This document shows, in pieces, positions 45,017 to 56,447 of a DNA stretch of 64,000 nt; the stretch's first letter is position 1; each line of letters opens with the position of its first letter. The notes under the pieces are model-generated. The model ran no database searches. It saw nothing but the letters and a program-made list of their open reading frames with translations, and was not told the origin of the DNA. A program made the position numbers and the translations under genes. This DNA comes from Cupriavidus pauculus (GTDB taxonomy: Bacteria > Pseudomonadota > Gammaproteobacteria > Burkholderiales > Burkholderiaceae), in contig NZ_CP033969.1 in the NCBI RefSeq assembly GCF_003854935.1, positions 2,480,001 through 2,544,000 of the forward strand, read 5' to 3'.

Positions 45017-45699
45017 TGCCGCGCGCCAAGGCCGCCCAGGCCGCCGACGCCGGCCAGCTCGGGCTCGAACTGACCCAGACCGTCGCCGTCGTCCGCTACC
45101 TCTGCGGCGTGGACGAGGCCGGACGCGGTCCGCTGGCCGGCCCCGTGTACGCGGCGGCCGTCGTGCTGAACCCGGAACGGCAGATTCGCGGCCTGGCCGA
45201 TTCGAAGATCCTGTCGGCGGACAAGCGCGAGGTGCTGTTCGACCGCATCTGCGAGCGGGCGCTGGGCTGGCACATCGCCTTTGCCACGGTCGAGGAAATC
45301 GACCAGATCAACATCCTCCACGCCTCGATGCTGGCGATGCAGCGTGCCGTGCAGGGGCTGGCGGCCAGTGGCGTGATACCGGACCTCGTGCAGGTCGACG
45401 GCAACCGTTGTCCGCAGGTGTCGTATCCGGTGGAAGCCATCGTCAAGGGCGATGCCAAGGTGCGCGCCATCTCGGCGGCGTCGATCCTGGCCAAGGTCGC
45501 GCGCGACCGCAACCTCGTGGAACTGCACGCGGAATACCCGGAGTACGGCTTCGATTCGCATTTCGGCTATCCCACGCCGCAGCATTTCGCCGCGCTGGAG
45601 CGCCACGGCCCGACGCCGCATCACCGCCGGTCGTTCGCGCCCGTGCGCGTGGCGCTGGAGCGGCTGAGCGGCCTGGCGCCGGAAGCGCCGCCTTTCTAA
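45016..45699 (+). CDS. rnhB: Ribonuclease HII
   Basis: A 227-residue RNase H that removes RNA from RNA-DNA hybrids and single ribonucleotides. The acidic site appears in [20 protein letters not shown] (Asp33, Glu34), and VDGNRCPQV and [25 protein letters not shown] follow. About 25 extra N-terminal residues precede the core. It overlaps lpxB by one base (TGATG), so it is coupled to the lipid A genes, as in many proteobacteria. Confidence 0.96.
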   Translation: MPRAKAAQAADAGQLGLELTQTVAVVRYLCGVDEAGRGPLAGPVYAAAVVLNPERQIRGLADSKILSADKREVLFDRICERALGWHIAFATVEEIDQINILHASMLAMQRAVQGLAASGVIPDLVQVDGNRCPQVSYPVEAIVKGDAKVRAISAASILAKVARDRNLVELHAEYPEYGFDSHFGYPTPQHFAALERHGPTPHHRRSFAPVRVALERLSGLAPEAPPF

Positions 45700-45743
45700 G
45701 CTTTTTTCGACGTTCCTAAGACGTCTCCTACGATGACCACGCC

Positions 45744-46529
45744 TTGAAGCACGTCACTTCGCGCGACAACGCGCTGTTCAAGCATTTGAAGGCCCTGACG
45801 GGCTCGACCCATCAGCGCCGCAAGGCGGGCCAGTCCGTGCTCGATGGCGTGCACCTGGCGCAAGCCTATCTTGCCGCGCTGGGCCAGCCCGCGTCGTGCG
45901 TGGTGGGCGAGCGCCATTACGACCATCCCGAAGTCCTGGCGCTGCGCGACCAGGTGGAGTCCGAGCGCGTGGTCGTGCTGGCGGACGCGCTGTTCAGCCA
46001 GATCAGCAACGTGGCCAATGGCGTGGACCTGCTGTTCGTCATCGACACCCCTTGCGGCCACCTGCCGGCCACGATCGACACCGACTGCGTGATCCTGGAC
46101 GGCGTGCAGGACGCCGGCAACGTCGGCTCGATCCTGCGCAGCGCGGCAGCGGCCGGCATTCCGCATGCGTTCCTGACCACGGGCTGCGCGTTCGCGTGGT
46201 CGGTCAAGACGCTGCGGGCGGGCATGGGCGCGAACTTCCACCTGAACATCGTCGAACACTGCACGATGGACATGCTGGCGCCGCGCCTGGCGGTGCCGCT
46301 GCTGGCCACGTCCTCGCACGCCGATGCGGCCGTGTTCGATACCGATCTGCGGCAGCCGGTGGGCTGGGTGGTGGGGAACGAAGGGGCGGGCGTCGGGCCC
46401 GAATGGATGGCGCGCGTGGCGCGCACGGTCGGCATCCCGCAGCCGGGCGGCCTGGAGTCGCTGAACGTGGCCGCCGCCACCGCCGTCTGCATGTTCGAGG
46501 CGGTGCGGCAGCGGCGGTCGGGTCAGTAG
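45744..46529 (+). CDS. TrmH/SpoU family RNA 2-prime-O-methyltransferase
   Basis: A 261-residue SPOUT methyltransferase. The C-terminal knot motifs are clear: LDGVQDAGNVGSILRSAAAAGI, GWVVGNEGAGVGPEW and IPQPGGLESLNVAAATAVCMFE. The N-terminal part is a substrate-binding domain of the rRNA methylase type. The RNA target is not known. The start is TTG 45744 (read as MKHVTSRDNALFKH). A nearby ATG at 45733 opens a five-codon frame that ends at TGA 45745-45747, overlapping this start. It is convergent with ppsR, overlapping it by seven bases. Confidence 0.88.
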   Translation: MKHVTSRDNALFKHLKALTGSTHQRRKAGQSVLDGVHLAQAYLAALGQPASCVVGERHYDHPEVLALRDQVESERVVVLADALFSQISNVANGVDLLFVIDTPCGHLPATIDTDCVILDGVQDAGNVGSILRSAAAAGIPHAFLTTGCAFAWSVKTLRAGMGANFHLNIVEHCTMDMLAPRLAVPLLATSSHADAAVFDTDLRQPVGWVVGNEGAGVGPEWMARVARTVGIPQPGGLESLNVAAATAVCMFEAVRQRRSGQ

Positions 46530-47440
46530 TTGTCCCGGTCGACCTTGATTTCCTGAAGGATCGTCGTCGCGATCTCCTCGATCGACTTGTGGGTCGACGA
46601 CAGCCACTTGATGCCCTCGCGGCGCATCATCGCCTCGGCTTCGTTGACCTCGTAGCGGCAGTTCTCGATGGCGGCATACTTGCTGCCCGGCCGCCGCTCG
46701 TTGCGGATCTCGGTCAGCCGCTGCGGGTCGATCGACAACCCGAAAATCTTCTGCTTGAACGCATAGAGCGCCGTGGGCAGCCGGCCCCGCTCGAAATCGT
46801 CCGGAATCAGCGGATAGTTGGCCGCCTTGAGCCCGTACTGCATGGCCAGATAGAGGCTGGTCGGAGTCTTGCCGCTGCGCGACACGCCCACCAGGATCAC
46901 ATCGGCTTCTTCCAGGTTCTTATGTGACTGACCGTCATCATGGGCCAGCGAGAAATTGATCGCCTCGATCCGGTTCTTGTACGCTTCGGTGTCGGCGTTC
47001 TGGTGGAAGCGGCCAATCGCATGCGTCGATTTCAGGCCAAGTTCTTTCTCCAGCGGCTCGATGAAAGTCTGAAACATATCCAGAATCATCGCCTTGGCGC
47101 GGCGAATCGCCTTGTTCGACTCCGGATTGACCAGCGTGGTGAACACGATGGGCGGCACGCCCTCGTTGTAGAACGCTTCGTTGATCTTGCTGACGGCCAC
47201 GTGCGCCTTGTCCGGCGTATCGACGAACGGCATCCGCACCTTGCGGAAGCGCATCTCGAACTGGGCCAGAATCGAATGGCTGAACGTCTCGGCCGTGATG
47301 CCGGTGCCGTCCGAGACGATAAAGACCGTGCGGACGGCGGGGCGATCCGCGGCCACCGGGTTGGCGGCGGGTGACGGAGCAGGCTGGGAAGGCGTGGCCG
47401 GCGCCGGTTGCGAGGCGTCTGGCGCGTCGGGCAGGGACAT
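46523..47440 (-). CDS. ppsR: PEP synthase regulatory kinase/pyrophosphorylase
   Basis: A 305-residue DUF299-family protein that inactivates PEP synthase by ADP-dependent phosphorylation and reactivates it by phosphorolysis. Key patterns are FIVSDGTGITAETF, the P-loop-like GVSRSGKTPTSLYLA (about residue 180) and KYAAIENCRYEVNEAEAMMRR. It is divergent from ppsA, its target. ATG 47438-47440 (MSLPDAPDASQ) is preferred; about 35 Pro/Ala-rich residues precede the conserved start. The 3-prime end overlaps the TrmH-family gene on the other strand by seven bases. Confidence 0.94.
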   Translation of the reverse strand: MSLPDAPDASQPAPATPSQPAPSPAANPVAADRPAVRTVFIVSDGTGITAETFSHSILAQFEMRFRKVRMPFVDTPDKAHVAVSKINEAFYNEGVPPIVFTTLVNPESNKAIRRAKAMILDMFQTFIEPLEKELGLKSTHAIGRFHQNADTEAYKNRIEAINFSLAHDDGQSHKNLEEADVILVGVSRSGKTPTSLYLAMQYGLKAANYPLIPDDFERGRLPTALYAFKQKIFGLSIDPQRLTEIRNERRPGSKYAAIENCRYEVNEAEAMMRREGIKWLSSTHKSIEEIATTILQEIKVDRDNY

Positions 47441-47510
47441 ATCTGAACGATAAAATGGAGCAGCCGCTGAGCGAAAGTGCGGTGCGGCACGGTAGAATAG
47501 CGGCGATCTT

Positions 47511-47623
47511 TTGGCTAAGCAATTCCGCCAACGCCGGCCAGACAACGATTCGGGGTCGGATTGTCGACAATGTGCGGTGCAGCATCGGCAAATGCCGAAT
47601 CGCAGTCGGAATTGCTCAGCCAA
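47511..47623. repeat. Nested inverted repeat between ppsR and ppsA
   Basis: Outer arms TTGGCTAAGCAATTCCG (47511-47527) and its near reverse complement (47607-47623, one mismatch in 17) are separated by 79 bp. Inside lie CGATTCGG (47546-47553) with CCGAATCG (47595-47602) and the perfect palindrome ATTGTCGACAAT (47560-47571). The block sits in the 258-bp divergent promoter region and may be a pair of operator sites or a large RNA/cruciform hairpin. Confidence 0.85.
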
Positions 47624-47698
47624 GCGATCCGCCGGGGCCAGAACACCAAGAAGATGCCGGTCGGTGCAAAAGATTTCTTACTTTGTTTTGAGGCTTTT

Positions 47699-50083
<2,385 letters not shown>

Positions 50084-50183
50084 GGCATTTCGCGTCACAA
50101 TAGCGACGTCCATACAAGCGGTGCCCGGCCTCAATGGCTGGCGCGCCGTGTGACACCGGCCCTGCGGCCAGGTGTTCCAACTG

Positions 50184-50225
50184 CCCCCGCAGGCGCCTCA
50201 GGCGTTTGGCGGGGGTTTTGTTTTT
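50184..50225 (+). terminator. Terminator after ppsA
   Basis: CCCCCGC pairs with GCGGGGG around an inner stem, followed by TTTTGTTTTT. It ends the ppsA transcript 100 bp after its stop and just before the nfeD-like gene. Confidence 0.9.
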
Positions 50226-50235
50226 GGGGATCGGG

Positions 50236-50661
50236 ATGACGTCGTACTTTTTTTGGTTTGCCGCGGCCGTGGTGCTGGTGATTGCCGAGATGGCCACCGG
50301 CACGTTCTACCTGCTGATGGTGGCCTGTGGCGTGGTGGCCGGCGGCCTGGCCGCCCTGTTTGGCGCGGAAGTGCCCATGCAGACCGTGACGGCCGCGCTG
50401 GTGGCGATCGTCGCCATCGCAGCGCTCCGGCGCACGCGCTACGGCAGGCTGCGCCGCAAGGACGCCGCGACCGACCCCGACGTGATCCTCGATATCGGGC
50501 AGGAGCTGGAAGTGCCTGCCTGGGATGCCTCGCGGCGCGCCCGCGTGCCGTACCGGGGCGCGGACTGGACGGTCGAGCTGGCGCCGGGCAACGAACCCGC
50601 GCCCGGCCGCTACCGAATCGTCGAGGTCCGGGGCGCCACGCTGATCGTGTCGCCGCGTTAG
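50236..50661 (+). CDS. NfeD-like membrane protein
   Basis: A 141-residue protein with two or three N-terminal membrane segments (FFWFAAAVVLVIAEMATGTFYLLMVACGVVAGGLAALFG) and a C-terminal soluble OB-like domain (VPYRGADWTVELAPG...GRYRIVEVRGATLIVSPR). NfeD short forms pair with SPFH/stomatin proteins, and one follows here by 52 bp. They may act on membrane microdomains. ATG 50236 was chosen because the earlier part of the frame overlaps the ppsA terminator. Confidence 0.9.
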   Translation: MTSYFFWFAAAVVLVIAEMATGTFYLLMVACGVVAGGLAALFGAEVPMQTVTAALVAIVAIAALRRTRYGRLRRKDAATDPDVILDIGQELEVPAWDASRRARVPYRGADWTVELAPGNEPAPGRYRIVEVRGATLIVSPR

Positions 50662-50713
50662 CCCGGCCCACGTTTTCCCTTTGCTTTTCCATGACCTTTG
50701 ACGGGAGTCGTAC

Positions 50714-51652
50714 ATGCTCGCCTATCAGCTCGGTTTGTTTCCGCTGATCCTGCTCATCGCCGCGATCGTTCTGATCGCGAAGGCCATCAAGATCGTGCCG
50801 CAGCAGCACGCCTGGGTGCTCGAACGGCTGGGCCGCTACCACGCCACGCTGACGCCCGGCCTGTCGATCGTCGTGCCGTTCATCGACCGCGTGGCCTACA
50901 AGCACGTGCTCAAGGAAATCCCGCTCGACGTGCCGAGCCAGGTCTGTATCACCAAGGACAACACGCAGCTTCAGGTGGACGGCGTGCTGTACTTCCAGGT
51001 GACCGATCCGATGAAGGCGTCGTACGGGTCGAGCAATTTCGTGGTGGCCATCACGCAGTTGTCGCAGACCACGCTGCGGTCGGTGATCGGCAAGCTGGAG
51101 CTGGACAAGACGTTCGAGGAGCGCGAGTACATCAACCATAGCGTGGTCAACGCGCTGGACGAGGCCGCGGCCAACTGGGGCGTCAAGGTGCTGCGCTACG
51201 AGATCAAGGACCTGACGCCGCCGAAGGAAATCCTGCACGCGATGCAGGCGCAGATCACGGCCGAGCGCGAGAAGCGGGCGCTGATCGCGGCGTCCGAAGG
51301 CAAGCGGCAGGAGCAGATCAACCTGGCGTCGGGCGCCCGGGAGGCCGCCATCCAGAAGTCCGAGGGCGAGAAGCAGGCGGCCATCAACACCGCCCAGGGC
51401 GAGGCGGCCGCCATCCTGGCCGTGGCCGACGCGAACGCGCAGGCAATCGAGAAGATCGGCCATGCGATTCGCGGCGAGGGCGGGGCGGAAGCGGTCAACC
51501 TCAAGGTGGCCGAGGAATACGTGGCGGCGTTTGCCAACCTGGCCAAGCAGGGCAACACGCTGATCGTGCCGGGCAACCTGGGCGACATGAGTTCGATGAT
51601 CGCCACCGCGCTGCAGATCGTGAAGGGTCAGAAGGTGGACCGCGTGCTCTGA
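50714..51652 (+). CDS. SPFH/Band 7 domain protein (stomatin-like, QmcA type)
   Basis: A 312-residue protein with one N-terminal membrane helix (LFPLILLIAAIVLIAKAIKIV), an SPFH domain (about 25-190; QHAWVLERLGRYHATLTPGL, DNTQLQVDGVLYFQVTDP) and a coiled, Ala/Glu/Gln-rich tail (EGEKQAAINTAQGEAAAILAVADANAQAI). Such proteins form large membrane-bound rings and partner NfeD, encoded just before it. The exact role is unclear; E. coli QmcA links to quality control of membrane proteins. Confidence 0.92.
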   Translation: MLAYQLGLFPLILLIAAIVLIAKAIKIVPQQHAWVLERLGRYHATLTPGLSIVVPFIDRVAYKHVLKEIPLDVPSQVCITKDNTQLQVDGVLYFQVTDPMKASYGSSNFVVAITQLSQTTLRSVIGKLELDKTFEEREYINHSVVNALDEAAANWGVKVLRYEIKDLTPPKEILHAMQAQITAEREKRALIAASEGKRQEQINLASGAREAAIQKSEGEKQAAINTAQGEAAAILAVADANAQAIEKIGHAIRGEGGAEAVNLKVAEEYVAAFANLAKQGNTLIVPGNLGDMSSMIATALQIVKGQKVDRVL

Positions 51653-51677
51653 GCGCGGCCTTGCGGGAGTGCCCAAG

Positions 51678-51704
51678 AAAAACGGAGGCCGAAGCCTCCG
51701 TTTT
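51678..51704. terminator. Bidirectional terminator between the SPFH gene and smpB
   Basis: AAAACGGAGGC-CGAA-GCCTCCGTTTT is a perfect stem with a tetraloop, A-rich on one side and T-rich on the other. It lies between convergent genes. Confidence 0.92.
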
Positions 51705-51705
51705 G

Positions 51706-52158
51706 TCATTCCTTGCCGTCGCTTTTCATCAGGCGGGCTTTTTCGCGCTGCCAGTCGCGATTCTTCTCGGTCTCGCGCTTGTCGAACTGCTTCTTGCCCT
51801 TGGCCAGGCCGATCTCGCATTTGACGCGGCCGCGCGTGTAATGCAGGTTCAGCGGCACCAGCGTGTAGCCGCGCTGTTCGACCTTGCCAATCAGCTTCTT
51901 GATCTCGTCGGCCTTGAGCAGCAGCTTGCGCGTGCGCACGGGGTCTGGCTTGACGTGGGTGGACGCGCTCTGCAGCGGGCTGATATGGGCGCCGATCAGG
52001 AACATCTCGGCGTCGCGCACCACCACGTAGCCTTCCTTGATCTGCACGCGGTTGGCCCGGATGGCCTTGACCTCCCAGCCTTCCAGCACGATCCCGGCCT
52101 CGTAGCGCTCTTCGATGAAGTAGTCGAAAAAGGCCTTCTTGTTGTCAGCGATCGTCAT
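51706..52158 (-). CDS. smpB: SsrA-binding protein SmpB
   Basis: A 150-residue RNA-binding protein needed for tmRNA rescue of stalled ribosomes. [60 protein letters not shown] and the basic tail are typical. It is divergent from ratA, the usual arrangement. No ssrA gene is seen in the window. Confidence 0.97.
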   Translation of the reverse strand: MTIADNKKAFFDYFIEERYEAGIVLEGWEVKAIRANRVQIKEGYVVVRDAEMFLIGAHISPLQSASTHVKPDPVRTRKLLLKADEIKKLIGKVEQRGYTLVPLNLHYTRGRVKCEIGLAKGKKQFDKRETEKNRDWQREKARLMKSDGKE

Positions 52159-52342
52159 GCGGGAGGTGGTTTCCTAGCGTAAGGTTAGGCGCCGCCGGGC
52201 AGGGCGGCGGTTGCGCTGCGGCGCGGCAAGTGGCGGCGCCGGGGTGCGGCAGCGTGCCGGGTTGGCGGCTGTCGGCTAAAATCACGATTTTAGCAAACCG
52301 CTCCGGCCCGGCCCAGCCCCGGGGCCACCGCAACCCGACTAC

Positions 52343-52783
52343 ATGGCAGACGTCCATAAATCCGTACTGCTCGGTTTTTCGGCCGAACAGATGTACGACC
52401 TGGTCACGCGCGTGGAGGACTATCCCAAGTTCCTGCCATGGTGCGGCGGCGTGGAGGTCTTCGAGCAGACCGAAACCCTGCTCGATGCCAAGATCCATAT
52501 CCATTTCAGCGGCATCAAGCAGTATTTCCGCACCCGCAACACCCAGGAACGCCCCACACGCATCGATATGACGTTCGCGGACGGACCGTTCAAGACCTTC
52601 AACGGGTCCTGGCGGTTCACCCCGCTGCGCGCCGATGCCTGCAAGATCGAATTCCACCTGCACTATGAGTTTTCCAGCGTGCTGCTGGAAAAGATCATCG
52701 GCCCGGCGTTCAGCGTGATTGCCAACACGTTCGTCGATGCCTTCGTGAAACGGGCCGAGGTGGTCTATGCCAGCAAGCCCTGA
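52343..52783 (+). CDS. ratA: RatA/COQ10 family START-domain protein
   Basis: A 146-residue SRPBCC/START-like protein. SVLLGFSAEQMYDLVTRVEDYPKFLPWCGGV and FEFSSVLLEKIIGPAFSVIANTFVDAFVKRAEVVY-like sequence match the RatA/COQ10 family. E. coli RatA was described as a toxin that blocks 70S assembly; the mitochondrial COQ10 relatives bind ubiquinone, and this second role is more likely to be general. It is divergent from smpB and overlaps ratB by 17 bp. Confidence 0.92.
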   Translation: MADVHKSVLLGFSAEQMYDLVTRVEDYPKFLPWCGGVEVFEQTETLLDAKIHIHFSGIKQYFRTRNTQERPTRIDMTFADGPFKTFNGSWRFTPLRADACKIEFHLHYEFSSVLLEKIIGPAFSVIANTFVDAFVKRAEVVYASKP

Positions 52784-53126
52784 CGCGCCCGGCACGGTGC
52801 ATGTGGCCGTCTGCTACGCGCGGCCCGACGCCGTGTTCCTGAAGTCGCTGGACGTACCGGCCGGCACCACGCTGCTGGGCGCCATCCAGGCCAGCGGACT
52901 GACCGAGGCGCACCGCGAGGTCGATCCGACCACGCTGCGCGTGGGTATCTACGGCAAGCTCAAGACGCTCGATACGGTGGTGCGGGAGGGCGACCGGGTG
53001 GAGGTGTACCGCGCCCTGACTGCCGACCCGAAGACGGCGCGCCGCAAGCGCGTGCAGAAGACCCGGGCCTCCGGCGAGCGCGAGGGCCAGAAATGGCTGC
53101 GCGGCGGCGGCGGGCAGGGCGCCTGA
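52767..53126 (+). CDS. ratB: RnfH/RatB family ubiquitin-like protein
   Basis: A 119-residue protein of the RnfH family, a small beta-grasp protein: VHVAVCYARPDAVFLKSLDVPAGTTLLGAIQASGL and LKTLDTVVREGDRVEVYRAL. The tail is basic and Gly-rich. Its function is not settled; the link to ratA is nearly universal in proteobacteria. It overlaps the end of ratA by 17 bp in another frame, so the two are coupled. Confidence 0.9.
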   Translation: MPASPDAPGTVHVAVCYARPDAVFLKSLDVPAGTTLLGAIQASGLTEAHREVDPTTLRVGIYGKLKTLDTVVREGDRVEVYRALTADPKTARRKRVQKTRASGEREGQKWLRGGGGQGA

Positions 53127-53148
53127 CGGCCCCGCCCGGCCATCGGAT

Positions 53149-53165
53149 GAGCGGCTCAGCCGCTC
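53149..53165. other. Hairpin between convergent ratB and the DUF4124 gene
   Basis: GAGCGGC-TCA-GCCGCTC is a perfect 7-bp stem in the 45-bp gap. It has no T tract, so it is at best a weak terminator. Confidence 0.5.
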
Positions 53166-53171
53166 AGCGGA

Positions 53172-53720
53172 TCAGCTCGTGCAGTGCTGGTTGATCGAAT
53201 CGTTGGTCCGGGCCAGTTCGGCGGCGCGTTCGTCGTCATTGAGCCGCACCGGCGCGCCATCGGCGCCCGACCGCGACACGCGCACGCCGGCGCTCAGGCC
53301 CGTGGCGTAGTTGCGCATCTGCTGGCACCGCTCGTCGCGGGCCAGTTGCTCCCGCTCCTTCGTGGCGGCCTCCACATCGGCCTTCAGCCGTGCATCGCGC
53401 CGCTCGCGGAACGCCTCGTCGGCGTCGGTGGGCTTGTCGGTCTTGGCCTTGGCGCTCACCGTCTGCATGCGCGGCCCGCCGGCCTTGGCCTCGCCCTTGG
53501 CATCGGCAACCCGGGCCGGCTCGGCTTCCACCGGCCGATAGGTGCCCACCGCGCGCCCCGGCGCGGCCAGGATGGCGCGCTCCGGCACAGAAGGCGGCGG
53601 GGCGACATCGCTGTAGACCGTGCGCCCGTTGGCGTCCTTCCATTGCCATTGCGAGAAGGCGGTGCCGGGAAGGGCCAGGCTGGCGGCCAGCAGCAGGTAC
53701 GGCGCGGACGATCGTTTCAT
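53172..53720 (-). CDS. DUF4124 domain exported protein
   Basis: A 182-residue protein with a signal peptide (MKRSSAPYLLLAASLALPGTAFS) and just after it a DUF4124 domain (QWQWKDANGRTVYSDVAPP, about 23-45). The rest is charged and probably coiled (RERRDARLKADVEAATKEREQLARDERCQQMRNYA) and ends in Cys-Thr-Ser. The function of DUF4124 proteins is unknown. ATG 53718-53720 was chosen because the signal peptide starts there; the frame to 53765 adds unrelated residues. It is convergent with ratB. Confidence 0.82.
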   Translation of the reverse strand: MKRSSAPYLLLAASLALPGTAFSQWQWKDANGRTVYSDVAPPPSVPERAILAAPGRAVGTYRPVEAEPARVADAKGEAKAGGPRMQTVSAKAKTDKPTDADEAFRERRDARLKADVEAATKEREQLARDERCQQMRNYATGLSAGVRVSRSGADGAPVRLNDDERAAELARTNDSINQHCTS

Positions 53721-53826
53721 GGCGATGGCGTGGGCAGAGTCGGGCAGGTCGGAGCGCAGGGACATCCAGCATCAGACGCCAGTGGGGTTGACTTTCGGAG
53801 TGACCCCTGCGGCATTGCCCGCTAGT

Positions 53827-54789
53827 CTACTGAGACTTGTCCGCCGCGTGCAAGCGGACGGACCATGCCACGCCGGCCATCAGCAACACAATTGCGGCGA
53901 TTTCGAGCGGCCGGGGCCAGCGGTGGTCGAACACAAAGCCATATGCCAGCGCGAACAGCGTCTCGAAAACGATCATCTGGCCCGACAGCGTCAGCGGCAG
54001 CCGGCGGCTGGAAATGTTCCAGAGGTTGTTGCCAATAAGCGACGCGCCGAGCGCCACGGCCGCGTTGACCGTCCAGAACCATTGCCAGTCGCGGCCGCTG
54101 CCGGGCGCCGACAGCGCGTCGCCGACCGCCAGCCAGCCGGCCCCCGCCAGCACCAGCGATACCAGTCCGGTCGACAGCCCGTACAGAGCCGACCACTCGT
54201 TGCCGCTGAAGTGCGGATGGCGCTGCAGGTAGCGCGCGTTGTCCACCGCGTAGAGCGTCCAGCTCACCAGCGCGCCGGCCGCGCAGAGCACGCCGACGAT
54301 CTTCTGCCAGACCGTGCGCACCGCGCCGTCCGCCGCGGCGGCGCCATGCGCGGCACCGCCGCCGCCGAACAGGTCGACGTTGATGCACGCGATGCCGGCC
54401 GCCACCACCAGCAGTGGCAGCGCCAGCCGGGCCAGCGGCACGGCGCCGTGGTCGCGGCGCCCCATCAGCGTGACCGAGATCGGCAGGATGCCGATGATCA
54501 GCGACGTCGGCCCCACGCCGGCCAGTTGCACGCCGAACGCCAGGAACACGTAGTAGAGCAGGTTGCCCGTGAACGCCTGGCGCAGCAGCGCCACGCAATC
54601 GCCGCGCGTGAGCTTGCGCGCGATCCGCCGCATCAGCGGCACCGACGCGACCAGCGCCACCAGCCCGTACGCCAGGTAGCGCCCGAGCGCCAGTTCCCAC
54701 GGCGAAAACGCCGGCAGCAGCTTGGGTGCGATGAAGACCATGCCCCAGAACGCGCCCGCCAGCAGGCCGCACAACACGCCGATTCCCAT
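53827..54789 (-). CDS. EamA/DMT family transporter
   Basis: A hydrophobic protein of about 320 residues with about ten membrane helices in two EamA-type halves: IGVLCGLLAGAFWGMVFIAPKLL and the C-terminal LGASLIGNNLWNISSRRLPLTLSGQMIVFETLFALAYGF. Drug/metabolite transporters of this family export amino acids, metabolites or drugs; the substrate is not evident. The start is uncertain: ATG 54787-54789 (MGIGVLCGLL) is used, while TTG 54829-54831 would add 14 residues. It is divergent from guaB. Confidence 0.85.
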   Translation of the reverse strand: MGIGVLCGLLAGAFWGMVFIAPKLLPAFSPWELALGRYLAYGLVALVASVPLMRRIARKLTRGDCVALLRQAFTGNLLYYVFLAFGVQLAGVGPTSLIIGILPISVTLMGRRDHGAVPLARLALPLLVVAAGIACINVDLFGGGGAAHGAAAADGAVRTVWQKIVGVLCAAGALVSWTLYAVDNARYLQRHPHFSGNEWSALYGLSTGLVSLVLAGAGWLAVGDALSAPGSGRDWQWFWTVNAAVALGASLIGNNLWNISSRRLPLTLSGQMIVFETLFALAYGFVFDHRWPRPLEIAAIVLLMAGVAWSVRLHAADKSQ

Positions 54790-54870
54790 GGTCTCCAGAG
54801 CCTTGCCCGAAAAGGAGGCCGAGAATAGCAAACCGGATGCGAGAAGGCATCAGCAAATCCTGCATTCCTG

Positions 54871-54876
54871 TATAAT
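54871..54876 (+). promoter_or_regulatory. guaB: -10 box of the guaB promoter
   Basis: A perfect TATAAT lies 27 bp before the guaB start codon. No good -35 box is visible at 16-18 bp, which hints at an activator or a weak promoter. The leader would be about 20 bases. Confidence 0.65.
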
Positions 54877-54902
54877 CTGCTTTTGCGCCTAGAGGATTCG
54901 CT

Positions 54903-56366
54903 ATGCGTCTTGTCCAGAAAGCACTCACATTCGATGACGTGCTGCTCGTCCCGGCCTATTCGGCCGTCCTGCCCCGGGATGTTTCCCTCCGCACCAAGCT
55001 GACCCGTTCGATCGACCTGAATATCCCGCTGCTGTCCGCCGCCATGGACACGGTGACGGAAGCCCGCCTAGCCATCGCCATGGCACAGGCCGGCGGTATC
55101 GGTATCGTCCACAAGAACCTGAAGCCTGCCGACCAGGCCCGCGAAGTGGCGCGCGTGAAGCGCTACGAGTCGGGCGTGCTGCGTGATCCGATCACCATTT
55201 CGCCGGACATGAAGGTCCGCGATGTGATCGCGCTGTCGCAGCAGCATGGCATTTCGGGTTTTCCGGTGCTGGAAGGCAAGACCGTAGTCGGCATCATCAC
55301 CAACCGCGACCTGCGTTTCGAGGAAGAACTCGACGCACCGGTGCGCGCCAAGATGACTCCGCGCGACAAGCTGGTGACCGTGGCCGAAGGCGCGCCGCTG
55401 GACGAAGCCAAGCGCCTGATGAACCGCCATCGCCTGGAGCGTGTGCTGGTGGTCAACAGCGCGTTCGAGCTGCGCGGCCTGATCACCGTCAAGGACATCC
55501 AGAAGGCCGTGGACAACCCGCTGGCCAGCAAGGACGCCCACGGCCAACTGCGCGTAGGCGCCGCGGTCGGTGTGGGTCCGGATAATGACGAGCGCGTGGA
55601 ACTGCTGGTCAAGGCCGGCGTGGACGTGATCGTCGTCGACACGGCGCACGGCCACAGCCAGGGCGTGCTGGACCGCGTGCGCTGGGTCAAGCAGAACTTC
55701 CCGCAGGTGGACGTGATCGGCGGCAACATCGCCACCGGCGCGGCCGCGCTGGCGCTGGTCGAGCACGGCGCCGACGGCGTCAAGGTGGGCATCGGCCCCG
55801 GTTCGATCTGCACCACGCGGATCGTGGCCGGCGTGGGCGTGCCGCAGATCACCGCCGTGTCGAACGTGGCCGAGGCGCTGAACGGCACCGGCGTGCCGCT
55901 GATCGCCGATGGCGGCATCCGCTACTCGGGCGACGTGGCCAAGGCCCTGGCGGCCGGCGCGCACACCGTGATGATGGGCGGCATGTTCTCGGGCACCGAG
56001 GAAGCGCCCGGCGAGGTGTTCCTGTTCCAGGGCCGCTCGTTCAAGAGCTACCGCGGCATGGGTTCGGTCGGAGCGATGAAAGATGGCGCGGCCGACCGCT
56101 ACTTCCAGGAAGACAACACCGCCAACGTCGACAAGCTCGTGCCGGAAGGCATCGAGGGCCGCGTGGCTTACAAGGGCCCGGTGCAGGCGATCATCCACCA
56201 GTTGACCGGTGGCATCCGCGCGTCGATGGGCTACTGCGGCGCGAGCTCGATCCCGCAATGGCACGAGACCGCCGAGTTCGTCCAGATCACCGCTGCGGGC
56301 ATGCGCGAATCGCATGTCCACGACGTGCAGATCACCAAGGAAGCCCCGAACTACCATATCGACTGA
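54903..56366 (+). CDS. guaB: IMP dehydrogenase
   Basis: A 487-residue enzyme that makes XMP from IMP, the control step of GMP synthesis. The TIM barrel is split by a pair of CBS domains (about residues 95-215), the catalytic Cys303 is in [17 protein letters not shown], and the mobile flap [11 protein letters not shown]-like ([11 protein letters not shown]) follows. It begins the guaB-unknown-guaA group. AGAGGA precedes ATG 54903. Confidence 0.98.
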   Translation: MRLVQKALTFDDVLLVPAYSAVLPRDVSLRTKLTRSIDLNIPLLSAAMDTVTEARLAIAMAQAGGIGIVHKNLKPADQAREVARVKRYESGVLRDPITISPDMKVRDVIALSQQHGISGFPVLEGKTVVGIITNRDLRFEEELDAPVRAKMTPRDKLVTVAEGAPLDEAKRLMNRHRLERVLVVNSAFELRGLITVKDIQKAVDNPLASKDAHGQLRVGAAVGVGPDNDERVELLVKAGVDVIVVDTAHGHSQGVLDRVRWVKQNFPQVDVIGGNIATGAAALALVEHGADGVKVGIGPGSICTTRIVAGVGVPQITAVSNVAEALNGTGVPLIADGGIRYSGDVAKALAAGAHTVMMGGMFSGTEEAPGEVFLFQGRSFKSYRGMGSVGAMKDGAADRYFQEDNTANVDKLVPEGIEGRVAYKGPVQAIIHQLTGGIRASMGYCGASSIPQWHETAEFVQITAAGMRESHVHDVQITKEAPNYHID

Positions 56367-56447
56367 TTGCGACATGGTCGGTACCACGGCCGCGCCGGTT
56401 CCGTTTCGTGACGGGGCGGCGCGGCCGCGTCGTAACAAGGAGCGCCC

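Noticed and set aside
45733-45747. Five-codon frame ATG-ACC-ACG-CCT-TGA before the TrmH-family gene
   Set aside because: It is one base out of frame with the methyltransferase and too short to call; a sequencing error or chance is as likely as a coupling peptide.
47561-47698. N-terminal extension of PpsA
   Set aside because: The frame runs through the nested inverted repeat; the conserved protein begins at 47699 and matches family length there.
52343-53126. A classical toxin-antitoxin pair (RatA-RatB)
   Set aside because: The names are historical. The pair is a universal neighbour of smpB in proteobacteria, and RatA belongs to the COQ10 lipid/ubiquinone-binding family; the sequence gives no sign of a mobile toxin system.
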